A DNA stretch of 38,952 nt from Gammaproteobacteria bacterium (GTDB taxonomy: Bacteria; Pseudomonadota; Gammaproteobacteria; Pseudomonadales; Azotimanducaceae). The notes under the pieces were generated by a model. It ran no database searches, had not been told where the DNA came from, and saw nothing but the letters and a program-made list of their open reading frames with translations. Below are positions 17,497 through 26,111 of the stretch, piece by piece. Numbering within the stretch: position 1 is the stretch's first letter; every line of letters begins with the position of its first letter. The translations under genes and the position numbers were made by a program. Location of the stretch: contig JAPOYI010000204.1 of the NCBI GenBank assembly GCA_026706665.1, positions 1-38,952 on the forward strand, read 5' to 3'.

Positions 17497-18510
17497 GTGA
17501 GCGACGACAGGCACCTCCGCAACAAGCGCCAGGCATACGCAACGCTCAGGGAACTGGCTGCTGCGCCAGCGCCCCGGATCGCATCGGTCCTGAAACGGGC
17601 CTACCACGACGACGCCGACTGGTTCGGTTCGCATCCGCTCAACGAACTTCATGGCATCGCCGCGATCGAGAACGTCTGGCTCGGCATGCGCCGGTCGTTC
17701 CCGGACATGGAACGCCGCGACAGCATCCTGGTCGGAGGCGAATATCAAGGCGCCGACATGGTGGCGGCCATGGGCCACTACCAGGCGACGTTCGCGGAAG
17801 ACTGGCTCGGCGTGCCCGCCACCCACGGCGTCGTGCACCTGCGCTACTGCGAAGTCCACCGCTATGTCGACGGGAAAATCGCGCACACCTACGCGCTCAT
17901 CGATCTTCTCGACCTCATGCGACAGGCCGGCGTCTGGCCGCTGCCCCCGAGCCTCGGCGCGGAGGGCATGTGGCCCGGGCCAGCGACGGGAGACGGCCTA
18001 CGGCTTTCCGCCGGCGATGGCCGGCTCGGAGAAGCGTCTCGCAAGGCCGTGCTCGCCATGCACCAGGCGATGTTCGACTTCGACGGCGTCAACCTCGACA
18101 GCATGGATCAGGCCGAGTACTGGGCCGAGCACTTCATGTGGTACGGCACCGCAGGGATCGGTGCCTGCCGGGGCATGACCGGCTACCAGGCGCATCACCA
18201 GATTCCGTTTCTCACTGCGTTCCCGGACCGCGGGGGCGCTGGCCACTACATATGTATCGGCGATGGCGAGTACGTCGTCACTGGCGGCTGGCCGAGCGTG
18301 GTCGCGACCCACACGGGCGGCGGCTGGATTGGTCTCGCGCCAACCAACAAACCGGTCGGAATGCGAGTGATGGACTTCTACAGGACGGAGCGTGGTCAAA
18401 TCGCCGAGAACTGGGTGCCGATCGACATGATCGACCTGCTACTGCAGATGGGGACGGACGTCCTGGCCCGGCTCGAACACATGCGCGGCAACCCGCGTCA
18501 TTCGCTGTAG
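17497..18510 (+). CDS. Two-domain SnoaL/NTF2-like protein B
   Basis: The frame is open well into the preceding gene, but GTG 17497, 14 bp after the dehydrogenase stop, gives a 337-aa protein that matches the likely true length. Two NTF2-like domains are present. The first covers about 15-150, with HPLNELHGIAAIENVW, RSFPDMERRD and YCEVHRYVDGKIAHTY. The second covers about 190-320, with YWAEHFMWYGTAGIGAC, MTGYQAHHQIPFL and MDFYRTERGQIAENWVP. It is distantly related to SnoaL protein A and is translated with the HpsN-like dehydrogenase, so it probably acts on the same substrate or product, for example in isomerisation, dehydration or hydrolysis. That role is inferred from position only. No signal peptide is seen. 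Confidence 0.8.
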   Translation: MSDDRHLRNKRQAYATLRELAAAPAPRIASVLKRAYHDDADWFGSHPLNELHGIAAIENVWLGMRRSFPDMERRDSILVGGEYQGADMVAAMGHYQATFAEDWLGVPATHGVVHLRYCEVHRYVDGKIAHTYALIDLLDLMRQAGVWPLPPSLGAEGMWPGPATGDGLRLSAGDGRLGEASRKAVLAMHQAMFDFDGVNLDSMDQAEYWAEHFMWYGTAGIGACRGMTGYQAHHQIPFLTAFPDRGGAGHYICIGDGEYVVTGGWPSVVATHTGGGWIGLAPTNKPVGMRVMDFYRTERGQIAENWVPIDMIDLLLQMGTDVLARLEHMRGNPRHSL

Positions 18511-18516
18511 CTGATC

Positions 18517-19551
18517 CTACGTCGCCGCGAGCGGCTCTCCCGCCGGGTTGTCGCCGCCATCCACCGCGTACAACTCGCACGTCTGCCCCGCGCGGTTGCG
18601 AAACTGCCGCGGCAGGTCCACGGGAATGGTCATGACGTCGCCGGGGCCAAGTTCGAAGTCAACGCCGCCGACGGTCAGGGACAGCGAGCCCCGGTGCGTG
18701 AACAGCACCTCTTCCTGGGGACGCGCGTGGACCGCGGTTTCAGATCCGGGTTGAAGGACCACCTTGCGGAGTTGGAAGCCGTGGGACCAGTCGAGCTTCC
18801 CGGCGCCCATTCCATCCTCCCTCGCGGTACCGATAACCGGGACCTCCGCGATGTCGGCGGCCGTCAGCAGTGACTGTTCGGCGGGTTGGAACTCCGTTCC
18901 GCTGACCACGCAACGGCGTAGCGCCGCGGTGTCCATCTGCCTGAGCCGAGCCACGTCCTCTGCCGTAGTGGGCGACATAACGGCGGCGCCCTCCGGTACC
19001 GTCTCGCCGCGGGTAAGGTCCACGAGGCTGCCGTCTTCCAGCAGCACGAGGCCATTGCGCTTCGCGGCCTCGAAAACGTACGGCGCCCAGGTGACGCGCC
19101 CGGGGTCGTCCTCGCCGAGAACGGCGAACAGGAAGCCGACACCGTCGCCAATGTTCTCGAAGCCGCGGAACACGTGGATCGGAACGGAGATGACATCGCC
19201 GGGTTCCAGGATGACCTCCGCCGTCTCGGCGTTCTCGCCGAGGTAGAACGCCCAGCGACCGGAGTGCACCACGAACACTTCCGCCGTCTCGTGGCTGTGT
19301 TGCGAATTGACGCAGTTCGGCGGCTGGCGGGCGCCGCCGATGTTGAACCCGTGGGGAATGTCGATGTGGACGTGCTGGTCGGGGCTCTCGGAGACGCCCG
19401 GGCCAATGATGGTGAAGTTCTCCTTGCCCTCGCTCCCGGGTGTGCGCGTATCGACAAAGGCTGTCGTGCAGGGAACGAGATCCGCGTAGCGGACGAGCCG
19501 AGCGTTTAGCTGGTCGCGCGTCCACGAGGAAGCGGTGGAAGTGTCTGACAT
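18517..19551 (-). CDS. Bicupin protein, probable metal-dependent dioxygenase or isomerase
   Basis: The 344-aa protein starts with ATG at 19551 and contains two cupin domains. The first (about 70-150) has NSQHSHETAEVFVVHSGRW and LEPGDVISVPIHVFRGFEN, a cupin motif 1/motif 2 pair with H-x-H and glutamate as candidate metal ligands. The second (about 255-330) has VHARPQEEVLFTHRGSLSL and LGPGDVMTIPVDLPRQFRN. Bicupins of this size include gentisate and homogentisate-type dioxygenases, oxalate decarboxylases and isomerases. None of these is clearly matched. It is cytosolic. The 3' end nearly touches the stop of SnoaL protein B (6 bp), and the 5' side faces symporter 2 across a shared element at 19581, so it is very likely part of the same pathway. 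Confidence 0.8.
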   Translation of the reverse strand: MSDTSTASSWTRDQLNARLVRYADLVPCTTAFVDTRTPGSEGKENFTIIGPGVSESPDQHVHIDIPHGFNIGGARQPPNCVNSQHSHETAEVFVVHSGRWAFYLGENAETAEVILEPGDVISVPIHVFRGFENIGDGVGFLFAVLGEDDPGRVTWAPYVFEAAKRNGLVLLEDGSLVDLTRGETVPEGAAVMSPTTAEDVARLRQMDTAALRRCVVSGTEFQPAEQSLLTAADIAEVPVIGTAREDGMGAGKLDWSHGFQLRKVVLQPGSETAVHARPQEEVLFTHRGSLSLTVGGVDFELGPGDVMTIPVDLPRQFRNRAGQTCELYAVDGGDNPAGEPLAAT

Positions 19552-19580
19552 GACGTCTTGTCTTGATTGGACGCCGCAAC

Positions 19581-19595
19581 GTACTTCGAATGCAA
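19581..19595 (+). promoter_or_regulatory. Shared 15-bp element, site B
   Basis: GTACTTCGAATGCAA lies 30 bp upstream of the bicupin gene and 94 bp upstream of symporter 2. The similarity with site C continues to 19602 (AAGTTTGCG). An imperfect dyad, ACTT-7-AAGT, lies inside it. Confidence 0.6.
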
Positions 19596-19597
19596 GT

Positions 19598-19625
19598 TTG
19601 CGTCAAGAGATGCTAGGTTTAGCAT
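19598..19625 (+). promoter_or_regulatory. Possible promoter of SSS symporter 2
   Basis: TTGCGT (19598-19603) and TAGCAT (19620-19625) are 16 bases apart on the plus strand, immediately after the shared element. A transcript would begin near 19632, about 57 bases before the ATG at 19689. Confidence 0.35.
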
Positions 19626-19688
19626 GAGGCCCCGTGGCGATCGGTAGAAAACAGCGGACGCGGCGGCCTGTCCGAACGGAGTTTCAAG

Positions 19689-21296
19689 ATGGCCGAATTC
19701 GGCACGCTCAACTGGTCGATACTCGGCGTCTACATCGTGGGCAACCTGCTGCTCGGCTATTTCCTGAGCAAACGGGTCACCCAGGCCGAGGATTTCTACC
19801 TTGGCCGGCGGACCATGCCCTGGTGGGTAATCGGCATCTCGGTGGTGGCGACCTACGTGAGCGCGCTGTCGTTCCTCGGCGGTCCCGCGTGGTCGTACTC
19901 CGAGAACCTTGCGGTCATCGCCATCCACCTCAACTATCCGATCGTGATCTTCATCGTCATCACGATTTTCCTGCCGTTCTTCTTCTCAAGCGGCGTCGCC
20001 TCGATCTACGAGTACCAGGAGCGCCGCTTCGGGCCCACCGCGCGATCGGTCATGTCGGGCGTGTTCCTCGTCTCCCAGGGCCTGACCTCGGCGGCGATCC
20101 TCTACGCCACGGCGCTGGTCATCGAGTTCATCACCGGTATCGACGTGATGCACGCGATCCTGATCGTCACCGCCATCGCGCTCGTCTACACCATGATGGG
20201 CGGGATCGCCGCCGTGATCTGGACGGACACGATCCAGGCCGGTGTCCTGTTCGTCGGCGCCATGATCATCCTGGTGGCGCTGGTCGGCGATCTGCCCACG
20301 CCCATGGTCGAGATGCTGCGCGACCTCGAGACCCAGGGGAAGACCACGGCACTCGACTTTTCCTTCGACTTCACGAAGGAAGCCACGATCTGGTCGGGGA
20401 TCATCGCGATGACGCTGTTCCACACCACCGTCTACGGTGCCAACCAGATGATGGTGCAGCGCACACTGGCCGCGAAGAACATCGGCGACGCCAAGAAGTC
20501 GTACCTCCTGATGGGCTTCGCGGCGTTTTTCATCTACTTCCTGTTCATGCTTCTCGGCACGCTGTTCTACGGCTACTACGAGGGCCGCGCGTTCGAGAAC
20601 GGCAACACGATCATCCTCCAGTTCGCCTCTGAACTCGCCCTGCCCGGCCTCATGGGCATCATCGCCGCGGCCGTCATCGCCGCCGCCATGTCGAGCCTGG
20701 ACTCGTCGCTCAACTCCATGGCTACCGTTTCCACCATCGACTTCTACCAGCGGTATTTCCGCCGCGATGCCGACAGTTGGCACTACCTGCGGGTGACGCG
20801 CGGTTTCACCGTGCTGTGGGCCGCCGCGATCATTATCCCGGCGATCCTCTACGCCCAGAGCGAAGGCTCCATCCTGCAGACGCTGAGTCGCATCGGTTCC
20901 TACTTCGTCGGCGCGAAGCTCAGCATGTACGGGCTCGGGTTCTTCTCCAAGCACGCCACAGAGCGGGGCGTGCTCGTCGGCGTGGTCGTCGGTTTCATCG
21001 TCATCTGGGCCGTCGCCAGCCAGACCGACATCGCCTGGCCGTGGTACTGCCTGATCGGCGGCAGCGTCAACATCGTCGTCTCCATAGCCGCAAGCCTGCT
21101 GCTCGACGGCAAGCAGGCGGACTACTCACCGTACACGGTGCGCGGTCAGATTCGCCAGTTCGAGGAGGAAGGGCGGCCGATGAAGGAAGGCAACTGGTAC
21201 GTCGTACCCGGCAAGATAGACCCGATCGCCTACGCCCTGCTCGGCTTTTTCGTGCTGACGATACTGTTCCTGCTTGGGTGGGACCTGCTGATCTGA
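19689..21296 (+). CDS. SSS-family sodium/solute symporter (copy 2)
   Basis: The 535-aa symporter is the same length as copy 1 at 7714 and closely related to it (FGTLNWSI, YFLSKRVTQAEDFYLGRR, GGIAAVIWTDTIQAG, NQMMVQRTLAAKNIGDAKKSY, AAAMSSLDSSLNSMATV). ATG 19689 has GGAG eight bases upstream. About 13 membrane helices place it in the inner membrane, where it would co-transport sodium with a small organic solute. The two copies probably arose by duplication and now sit at the two ends of the cluster, transcribed outward. They may import related compounds. It is divergent from the bicupin gene with a shared regulatory element between them. Confidence 0.92.
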   Translation: MAEFGTLNWSILGVYIVGNLLLGYFLSKRVTQAEDFYLGRRTMPWWVIGISVVATYVSALSFLGGPAWSYSENLAVIAIHLNYPIVIFIVITIFLPFFFSSGVASIYEYQERRFGPTARSVMSGVFLVSQGLTSAAILYATALVIEFITGIDVMHAILIVTAIALVYTMMGGIAAVIWTDTIQAGVLFVGAMIILVALVGDLPTPMVEMLRDLETQGKTTALDFSFDFTKEATIWSGIIAMTLFHTTVYGANQMMVQRTLAAKNIGDAKKSYLLMGFAAFFIYFLFMLLGTLFYGYYEGRAFENGNTIILQFASELALPGLMGIIAAAVIAAAMSSLDSSLNSMATVSTIDFYQRYFRRDADSWHYLRVTRGFTVLWAAAIIIPAILYAQSEGSILQTLSRIGSYFVGAKLSMYGLGFFSKHATERGVLVGVVVGFIVIWAVASQTDIAWPWYCLIGGSVNIVVSIAASLLLDGKQADYSPYTVRGQIRQFEEEGRPMKEGNWYVVPGKIDPIAYALLGFFVLTILFLLGWDLLI

Positions 21297-21422
21297 ACCC
21301 GCCAGGCGCGGGCCGGTGCCGCCAAGGCGTTGCTCAAGATCCTCGACAAGGCACCCGAGACGGCGCTACGAGTGCTTGGTTGACGCGGGGGCGCACGCCT
21401 TCGGCTGCGATGGACTTCGTGG

Positions 21423-23288
21423 CTAAGCCGCGTCCCCAAGCGCTTCGATCAGCGGCCCCAGGTGTTTTTCGTAGCGCTTCCACGCCGCCACGGACTCGGT
21501 ATATATCGGTCGCCGGACCTGGCTCGCGCTCGGCGTCTTGACGAGCCGCTCCGTCTCGTGGAAAGCCAGCACTTCCGGCTCGAACGGAAGGTCGAGGAAG
21601 TCCAGCATGCGCCGCGCCTGTCCCTCCACGTCCGCCACCGTGTCCTCGTAGCGCACCGTGAGGATGCGGCCCGGAAACAGCGTGTTCCAGCGTTCGACGA
21701 GGTCGCAGTGGCGGCGGTAGTACTGACCCAGCGCAGTCAGACAGTGTGCGTAAGTCTGTTTCTCGTCGAACGGGATCCGGTGTATGGCCCAGCAGTTGGC
21801 GACGGCGTCCCGGCGGCAGTAGATGAAGCGTGCCCGCGGCAGCGCGATCGCCAACAGTCCGATGTACTGGAAGTTTAGCGGCGTCTTGTCGACCACGTAG
21901 CGGGCCTCGAGGTTGTCCGGCGCGTGCCGGGCAACGTAGTACTCGCCGAGTTCGCGGAATGACGAAGGGCTGAGCAGGTCCATCTTGTCCGGGAACTTCT
22001 GACCACTGATGTCCCGCGTCCGGTGTGCCATGTCGTAGGCGTAGCTCAGTTCGCCCGCGCCCGCCACGGCGCTGTGGGTCGCGAGTATCTGTTCGGTCAG
22101 GCTGGTTCCGGAGCGGGGCATTCCGACCACGAAGACCATGTGCTCGTCCTGGCATCCGGCGTCGAATCCAACCCGCGCCGCCGCCGATTTGGCGCAGTTG
22201 TAGAGCAAGTCGATGTAGTCCGCGGTCTCCGCATCGTCGTACGGCCTCATCGCCGCCTTGACGCCATTTCCCTGCGCCAGGTATTCGTAGGCCTCGTCGT
22301 ACTCGCCACGTTGCTCGAGCGCCCGGGCCAAGCCGAAGGCCAGGTACATGCCGTCATTGCGCGAGAGGTCGCCCTTCTCCCAGGCCGAGCGCATGGCGGC
22401 CAGTTCGGCATCGGTCCCGTTGCGACCGTTGATCTGCGCAAGCTGGTAGTGGGCGATCCCCATTTGGGGCGCCGAGTCGATCGCCGACTGGAAGTGTCGC
22501 GCGGCGTTTGCCTGATCGCCCATCTGCTCGTGCAGCACGCCCATCACGTGATGTGCCTCTGGGTGGCGGGGTTCCATCGCGAGGACTTTGTCGAGCGTCT
22601 CGAACGCGTCCTCGGGCGCCTCCATGTCGCGCTGCACGCGGGCCATGTTGATCATGGCGGCGGCGTACTTCGGGCTGAGCGCTGCGGCTTTCTGGTAGTG
22701 CGTGAGGGCGTCCTCGTACTTCGCCTGCTTGAGCAGGATGTCGCCCCTGTTGTTCCAGGCCTGCGCAAGCCCGGGATCGAGTTGCAACGCCCGATCCACG
22801 GCCTGGAGACCGCGGTCCAGGCGATCCGATTCGTTCATCGCGGCGGACAGGTTGCTCCAGCACTCGGCGAACGTGGGCTGCAGTTTCAGCGCGTGCTCGT
22901 AGGCTCGAGCCGCTTCCCGCGGCTGCTCGACGAGGCGCAGCACGTTGCCCAGGTTGTTGTAGACCACGGGGTTGCGGGGATCCAACCGGATGGACTCGCT
23001 GAAGTGGCGGATGGCGTCCTTCGGCTTCCCCACGTCCTTGTACGCCAGGCCAATGTTCGCGTGCGCCTGCGGGTCGCTGTCGTCGACGGCCAGGGCCTGC
23101 TTGATGAACGCGATGGCCTCCCTCGACCGTTCCGCGTTGACGCAGAGCATGCCCAGGAGATTGAGCGCATGGACGTTGCCGGGATCACGGCGGAGCACGC
23201 CCCGATAGAGCTTCTCCGCCCGGTTGAGATTCCCGGCCCGCTGCGCCTGGTACCCCGTCTCCAGTTCGCGGACGATCGATTCCAACAT
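21423..23288 (-). CDS. TPR-repeat sulfotransferase
   Basis: The 621-aa protein starts with ATG at 23288. Residues 1-350 hold about eight to ten tetratricopeptide repeats, with units such as ALNLLGMLCVNAERSREAI, AHANIGLAYKDVGKPKDAI and VYNNLGNVLRLVEQPREAA. Residues about 385-621 form a sulfotransferase domain with the PAPS 5'-phosphosulfate loop VVGMPRSGTSLTEQIL, a later YCRRDAVANCWAIHR block matching the 3'-phosphate-binding region, and RYEDTVADVEGQARRMLDFL. It would move sulfate from PAPS to a carbohydrate, lipid or protein acceptor, with the TPR part binding partners. This architecture is common in marine proteobacteria. No signal peptide is seen. It is convergent with symporter 2, and its acceptor is unknown. 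Confidence 0.9.
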   Translation of the reverse strand: MLESIVRELETGYQAQRAGNLNRAEKLYRGVLRRDPGNVHALNLLGMLCVNAERSREAIAFIKQALAVDDSDPQAHANIGLAYKDVGKPKDAIRHFSESIRLDPRNPVVYNNLGNVLRLVEQPREAARAYEHALKLQPTFAECWSNLSAAMNESDRLDRGLQAVDRALQLDPGLAQAWNNRGDILLKQAKYEDALTHYQKAAALSPKYAAAMINMARVQRDMEAPEDAFETLDKVLAMEPRHPEAHHVMGVLHEQMGDQANAARHFQSAIDSAPQMGIAHYQLAQINGRNGTDAELAAMRSAWEKGDLSRNDGMYLAFGLARALEQRGEYDEAYEYLAQGNGVKAAMRPYDDAETADYIDLLYNCAKSAAARVGFDAGCQDEHMVFVVGMPRSGTSLTEQILATHSAVAGAGELSYAYDMAHRTRDISGQKFPDKMDLLSPSSFRELGEYYVARHAPDNLEARYVVDKTPLNFQYIGLLAIALPRARFIYCRRDAVANCWAIHRIPFDEKQTYAHCLTALGQYYRRHCDLVERWNTLFPGRILTVRYEDTVADVEGQARRMLDFLDLPFEPEVLAFHETERLVKTPSASQVRRPIYTESVAAWKRYEKHLGPLIEALGDAA

Positions 23289-23356
23289 GGCGCCTATGTA
23301 ACCCGGTTTCGTCGGGACGCGCTACCCGGCCGGAAACACCCCCAATGGGAGGCGAC

Positions 23357-23384
23357 AAAAAAGCCCCGGCGAGCGGGGCTTTTT
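23357..23384 (-). terminator. Rho-independent terminator of the TonB receptor gene
   Basis: A-run, GCCCCG (23363-23368), 5-base loop, CGGGGC (23374-23379), T-run: a compact GC stem flanked by A and T tracts, functional on either strand. It lies 35 bp past the receptor stop codon at 23419 and before the sulfotransferase start at 23288, so it separates the two minus-strand genes. Confidence 0.9.
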
Positions 23385-23418
23385 CGCTGATCCCGACCGG
23401 CTGGCCGGCGAGGCCCGG

Positions 23419-25953
23419 TCAGAAGTTCCAGGCCACCCGGAGACCCATCGTGCGCGGATTCTTGAAGTCCGCCACCGCCCGGCCCTGGCTGTACTGGTCG
23501 CCGCCGATCTGCACTTCCACGTCCGTGGCGTTCTTGACGAAAGCCTGGACCGTCACCGGAGAATCGTCGCGCGTCCAGTTGGCCCGCAGGTCCACCGACG
23601 TATACGCGTCCTGGTGCGTAAAGAAGTACTCGATGTTGGTGGTCTTGTAGCTGGCCGAGCGGTACAGGTAGACGCCGGGTTCGAACCGGCCCATGTTGCC
23701 GAGGTCGAACGCGTAGGTCACGTCCACCGCGAGGGTGTAGCTCGGCGAGAAACGTGCGTCCTTGCCGTCGAGCACGTAGACCTGCGAGCAGGTGTGGTTG
23801 CACGGCGTGGTGGTCACGATCTGCTGGTCGCCCCCGCTGCGGAACACCCGGTTCAGCACGGAGCGGCCGAATTTCTCGAGCTCCGAGTCGTTGAGGGCGA
23901 GACCGCCCCTGATGCTCAGGTCCTCGTTCGGCATCCAGTTCAACTCGACTTCGAGTCCCCTGGAGGTCATGGATCCGCCCACGTTTCCGACCGCGACGAT
24001 CGTCTGGCCCTGCGCCACGAACGACGACGTGGTCAGTCCGGCGTAGCTGCTCTGGTATGCCGCGAGGTTCAGCACCATGACGCCGTCGAGCAGCCTGTTC
24101 TTCATCCCGACTTCGTAGGTGTCCACCTCGTTCGGATCCGTCAGTTCCGTCGAGCCGCCGCCCTCGATGGCCCCGGCGATGTAGCCGGTCGCGGCCGAGG
24201 CGTACAGCAGCATTTCGTTGCTGACGTCGTACTGAACCGACGCTCTCCAGTCGATGTTGGATGCCTTGCCCGTTTGTCGGCCTGCGGCGCTCCGCGCGGT
24301 TTCGACGAACGCCGGCCACGAGGCAAACCGGCTGCCCGGGTTGTCGAGATGCGCATCCGTATAGCCCGGGGCACTGCCGTGAACGCTGGGGCCCCAGTCG
24401 ACGTACTTGTTGAAGAAGTTCCGCTCGTCGGTTGATCGCCGCACGCCGGCGGTGACGCGCAGACGATCCGTGAGCGAGTACTCGGCCTGGCCGTAGATGG
24501 CGGTCGACCTGGTGCCGCCGTTGGCCTGGTAGAGCCAGTGGCCCCACGTCACGTTCTGCGGTGCGGTCGAGTCCGTATAGCCCCACACGAATTCGCTGCT
24601 GGTGTCGCCATCGCCCGAATCGTCATAGGAAAAGTAGCCCAGCGTCCACAGCAACCGCCCGTCGCCGAGGTACGTCAGGTTGATGTCGGCCTGGGTGGCA
24701 TTGGAATTCACGCGCTGGCCCGCTGCGAGACCGCAGGACGGCCCGCCCCAGCACTGCGCCCAGTAGGTTCTCCCGGTGGATGCCGGAGGGGTGACGCCCG
24801 GGTTGCGCTGCGCCCATCCCGTCGGATTGGGCGAGAAGTCCGAATCCGTAAGCCGGAACTCTTCGTAGTCGAAGCTCCCCATGTTGGCACGGAGCGTGAC
24901 CGGCCCGAGTTCCCAGTTGACGAGCACGCTGAACGACGTCTCGTCGATCTTGCGCAGCGGGGTGAAGTCGCTGCTGATCCGGTGGATGCCCGGCGTAATG
25001 GAGGCAGCGGGATCCACTCCGAAGGTTCCCGCCTGGTTGCGGCCGCCGGTCGCCGGCCAACTGTCGTTCTCCGTACCCGGAATCCGACCCTGGCGGGGCT
25101 GCATGACGCCATTGACGCCGTCGGTCAGACCGGTTGTCGGGTTGACCGGTATGCCGAGGATGACGCCGGCATAGTCGGCGTTGCCATTGGAGTCGTCCTT
25201 CCAGTACGTGGTCGAAAACGTGACGTCGAAGGTCGCGGTCAGATCGATGCGCAACTGCGCGCGGGCGTAGACGCTGTCGTCGTCCCGCATGCCGCCCTCA
25301 TCATTGAAGACGTTCTCGATCAGCGGGTCGCGGAAGGTGTCGCTGCCGGTGACGCGCACCGCCACGGCCTCGCCGAGTGGTACGTTCACGAACCCCTCGA
25401 GGCGGCGATACGAGTAGTCGCCGACGGTGGCTCCGCCGCCCCAGTCGAAACCGGTCGCGTCGGGTTTCCGGGCGATGATGTTCGCCAGGCCGCCAAACGT
25501 GTTGCGCCCGAACAGCGTGCCTTGCGGTCCGCGCAGTAGCTCCACCCGCTCGACATCGAGCCAGCTCGCGAGGCCCTGCCCGTAGCGGGGTCGATACAGA
25601 CCGTCGACGTAGATCGGCACGGCGACATCGTTCGTTCCCGCCGTCCCGGCGCCGCGGACGATGATGGACGGGTCGGCGCCGACGTACCTGACCTTCAGGC
25701 CAGGAACGACCTTGTCGAGGTCGAGCACGTTGGTCATCTGCAGTTCGTTGATCAACTCGTTGTTGACGACCGTCACGGCCACCGGCAGATCCGACACGGC
25801 CGCCTCGCGCTTGGTCGCCGTGACTATGACCTCCTCTATGACGTTGCCTGGCCCGCTCTCGGCTGCCCATGCTGGCGTCGCCAGGACCGCCCCGATGGCC
25901 GCGGTAAGCGCCGTGACCTGGAACGTCGTTTTCTCTCCATTGGTTTTTTTCAT
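23419..25953 (-). CDS. TonB-dependent outer-membrane receptor
   Basis: The protein is about 844 aa, starting with ATG 25953 (a TTG just before it is also in frame), with AGGGGA nine bases upstream. A signal peptide ends near ATPAWA-AES. The TonB-box region follows as IEEVIVTATKREAAVSDLP, then a plug domain with VDGLYRPRYG, VERVELLRGPQGTLFGRNT and a beta barrel ending in the aromatic C-terminal residues WNF. The plug sequence is of the FecA/CirA-like type used for many small organic ligands in gamma- and alphaproteobacteria, so the ligand cannot be told. It has a good promoter, one copy of the shared 15-bp element and a terminator. It is thus a single-gene transcript likely co-regulated with the SnoaL/HpsN/cupin/symporter genes. 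It would bring the substrate into the periplasm. Confidence 0.95.
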   Translation of the reverse strand: MKKTNGEKTTFQVTALTAAIGAVLATPAWAAESGPGNVIEEVIVTATKREAAVSDLPVAVTVVNNELINELQMTNVLDLDKVVPGLKVRYVGADPSIIVRGAGTAGTNDVAVPIYVDGLYRPRYGQGLASWLDVERVELLRGPQGTLFGRNTFGGLANIIARKPDATGFDWGGGATVGDYSYRRLEGFVNVPLGEAVAVRVTGSDTFRDPLIENVFNDEGGMRDDDSVYARAQLRIDLTATFDVTFSTTYWKDDSNGNADYAGVILGIPVNPTTGLTDGVNGVMQPRQGRIPGTENDSWPATGGRNQAGTFGVDPAASITPGIHRISSDFTPLRKIDETSFSVLVNWELGPVTLRANMGSFDYEEFRLTDSDFSPNPTGWAQRNPGVTPPASTGRTYWAQCWGGPSCGLAAGQRVNSNATQADINLTYLGDGRLLWTLGYFSYDDSGDGDTSSEFVWGYTDSTAPQNVTWGHWLYQANGGTRSTAIYGQAEYSLTDRLRVTAGVRRSTDERNFFNKYVDWGPSVHGSAPGYTDAHLDNPGSRFASWPAFVETARSAAGRQTGKASNIDWRASVQYDVSNEMLLYASAATGYIAGAIEGGGSTELTDPNEVDTYEVGMKNRLLDGVMVLNLAAYQSSYAGLTTSSFVAQGQTIVAVGNVGGSMTSRGLEVELNWMPNEDLSIRGGLALNDSELEKFGRSVLNRVFRSGGDQQIVTTTPCNHTCSQVYVLDGKDARFSPSYTLAVDVTYAFDLGNMGRFEPGVYLYRSASYKTTNIEYFFTHQDAYTSVDLRANWTRDDSPVTVQAFVKNATDVEVQIGGDQYSQGRAVADFKNPRTMGLRVAWNF

Positions 25954-26020
25954 CAATCATGATCCCCTGGAATTCGCGCTGGCACGCATTCCGCTGCGCG
26001 CCGATGCTCTTCGTGCGGGG

Positions 26021-26049
26021 AGTATACGACGACCGTACTGCGAATGTAA
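26021..26049 (-). promoter_or_regulatory. Promoter of the TonB receptor
   Basis: On the minus strand TTACAT (26049-26044) and TATACT (26026-26021) are separated by exactly 17 bases, the best sigma70-like promoter in the window. It predicts a transcript start near 26014 and a leader of about 60 bases. The -35 and the upstream half of the spacer coincide with the shared element. Confidence 0.7.
26035..26049 (+). promoter_or_regulatory. Shared 15-bp element, site C
   Basis: GTACTGCGAATGTAA differs from site A by one base. As at site B it is followed by GTTTGCG. It overlaps the -35 hexamer and spacer of the TonB receptor promoter, in the same relative position as site A in the symporter 1 promoter. 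Confidence 0.65.
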
Positions 26050-26095
26050 GTTTGCGGGACGTCTTCGAGCGTTCCGGCCCATACCCCGAGAAAAC

Positions 26096-26111
26096 ACAAA
26101 ATATATTTTGT
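26096..26111. promoter_or_regulatory. Perfect 16-bp AT-rich palindrome
   Basis: ACAAAATATATTTTGT is fully self-complementary and lies about 50 bp upstream of the receptor -35 hexamer. In this GC-rich window such a sequence stands out. It may be a binding site for a dimeric regulator. There is no adjacent T-run or G/C stem, so it is not a terminator. Confidence 0.4.

Noticed and set aside
21297-21380. 27 sense codons after the stop of symporter 2, ending in TGA, with AAKALLKILDKAPETALRVLG
   Set aside because: No start codon or ribosome site. It is most likely chance reading after the stop codon.
22023-23390. Long plus-strand frame across the sulfotransferase gene
   Set aside because: It is an antisense shadow of a GC-rich gene. 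No motifs, and the minus-strand TPR-sulfotransferase is clear.
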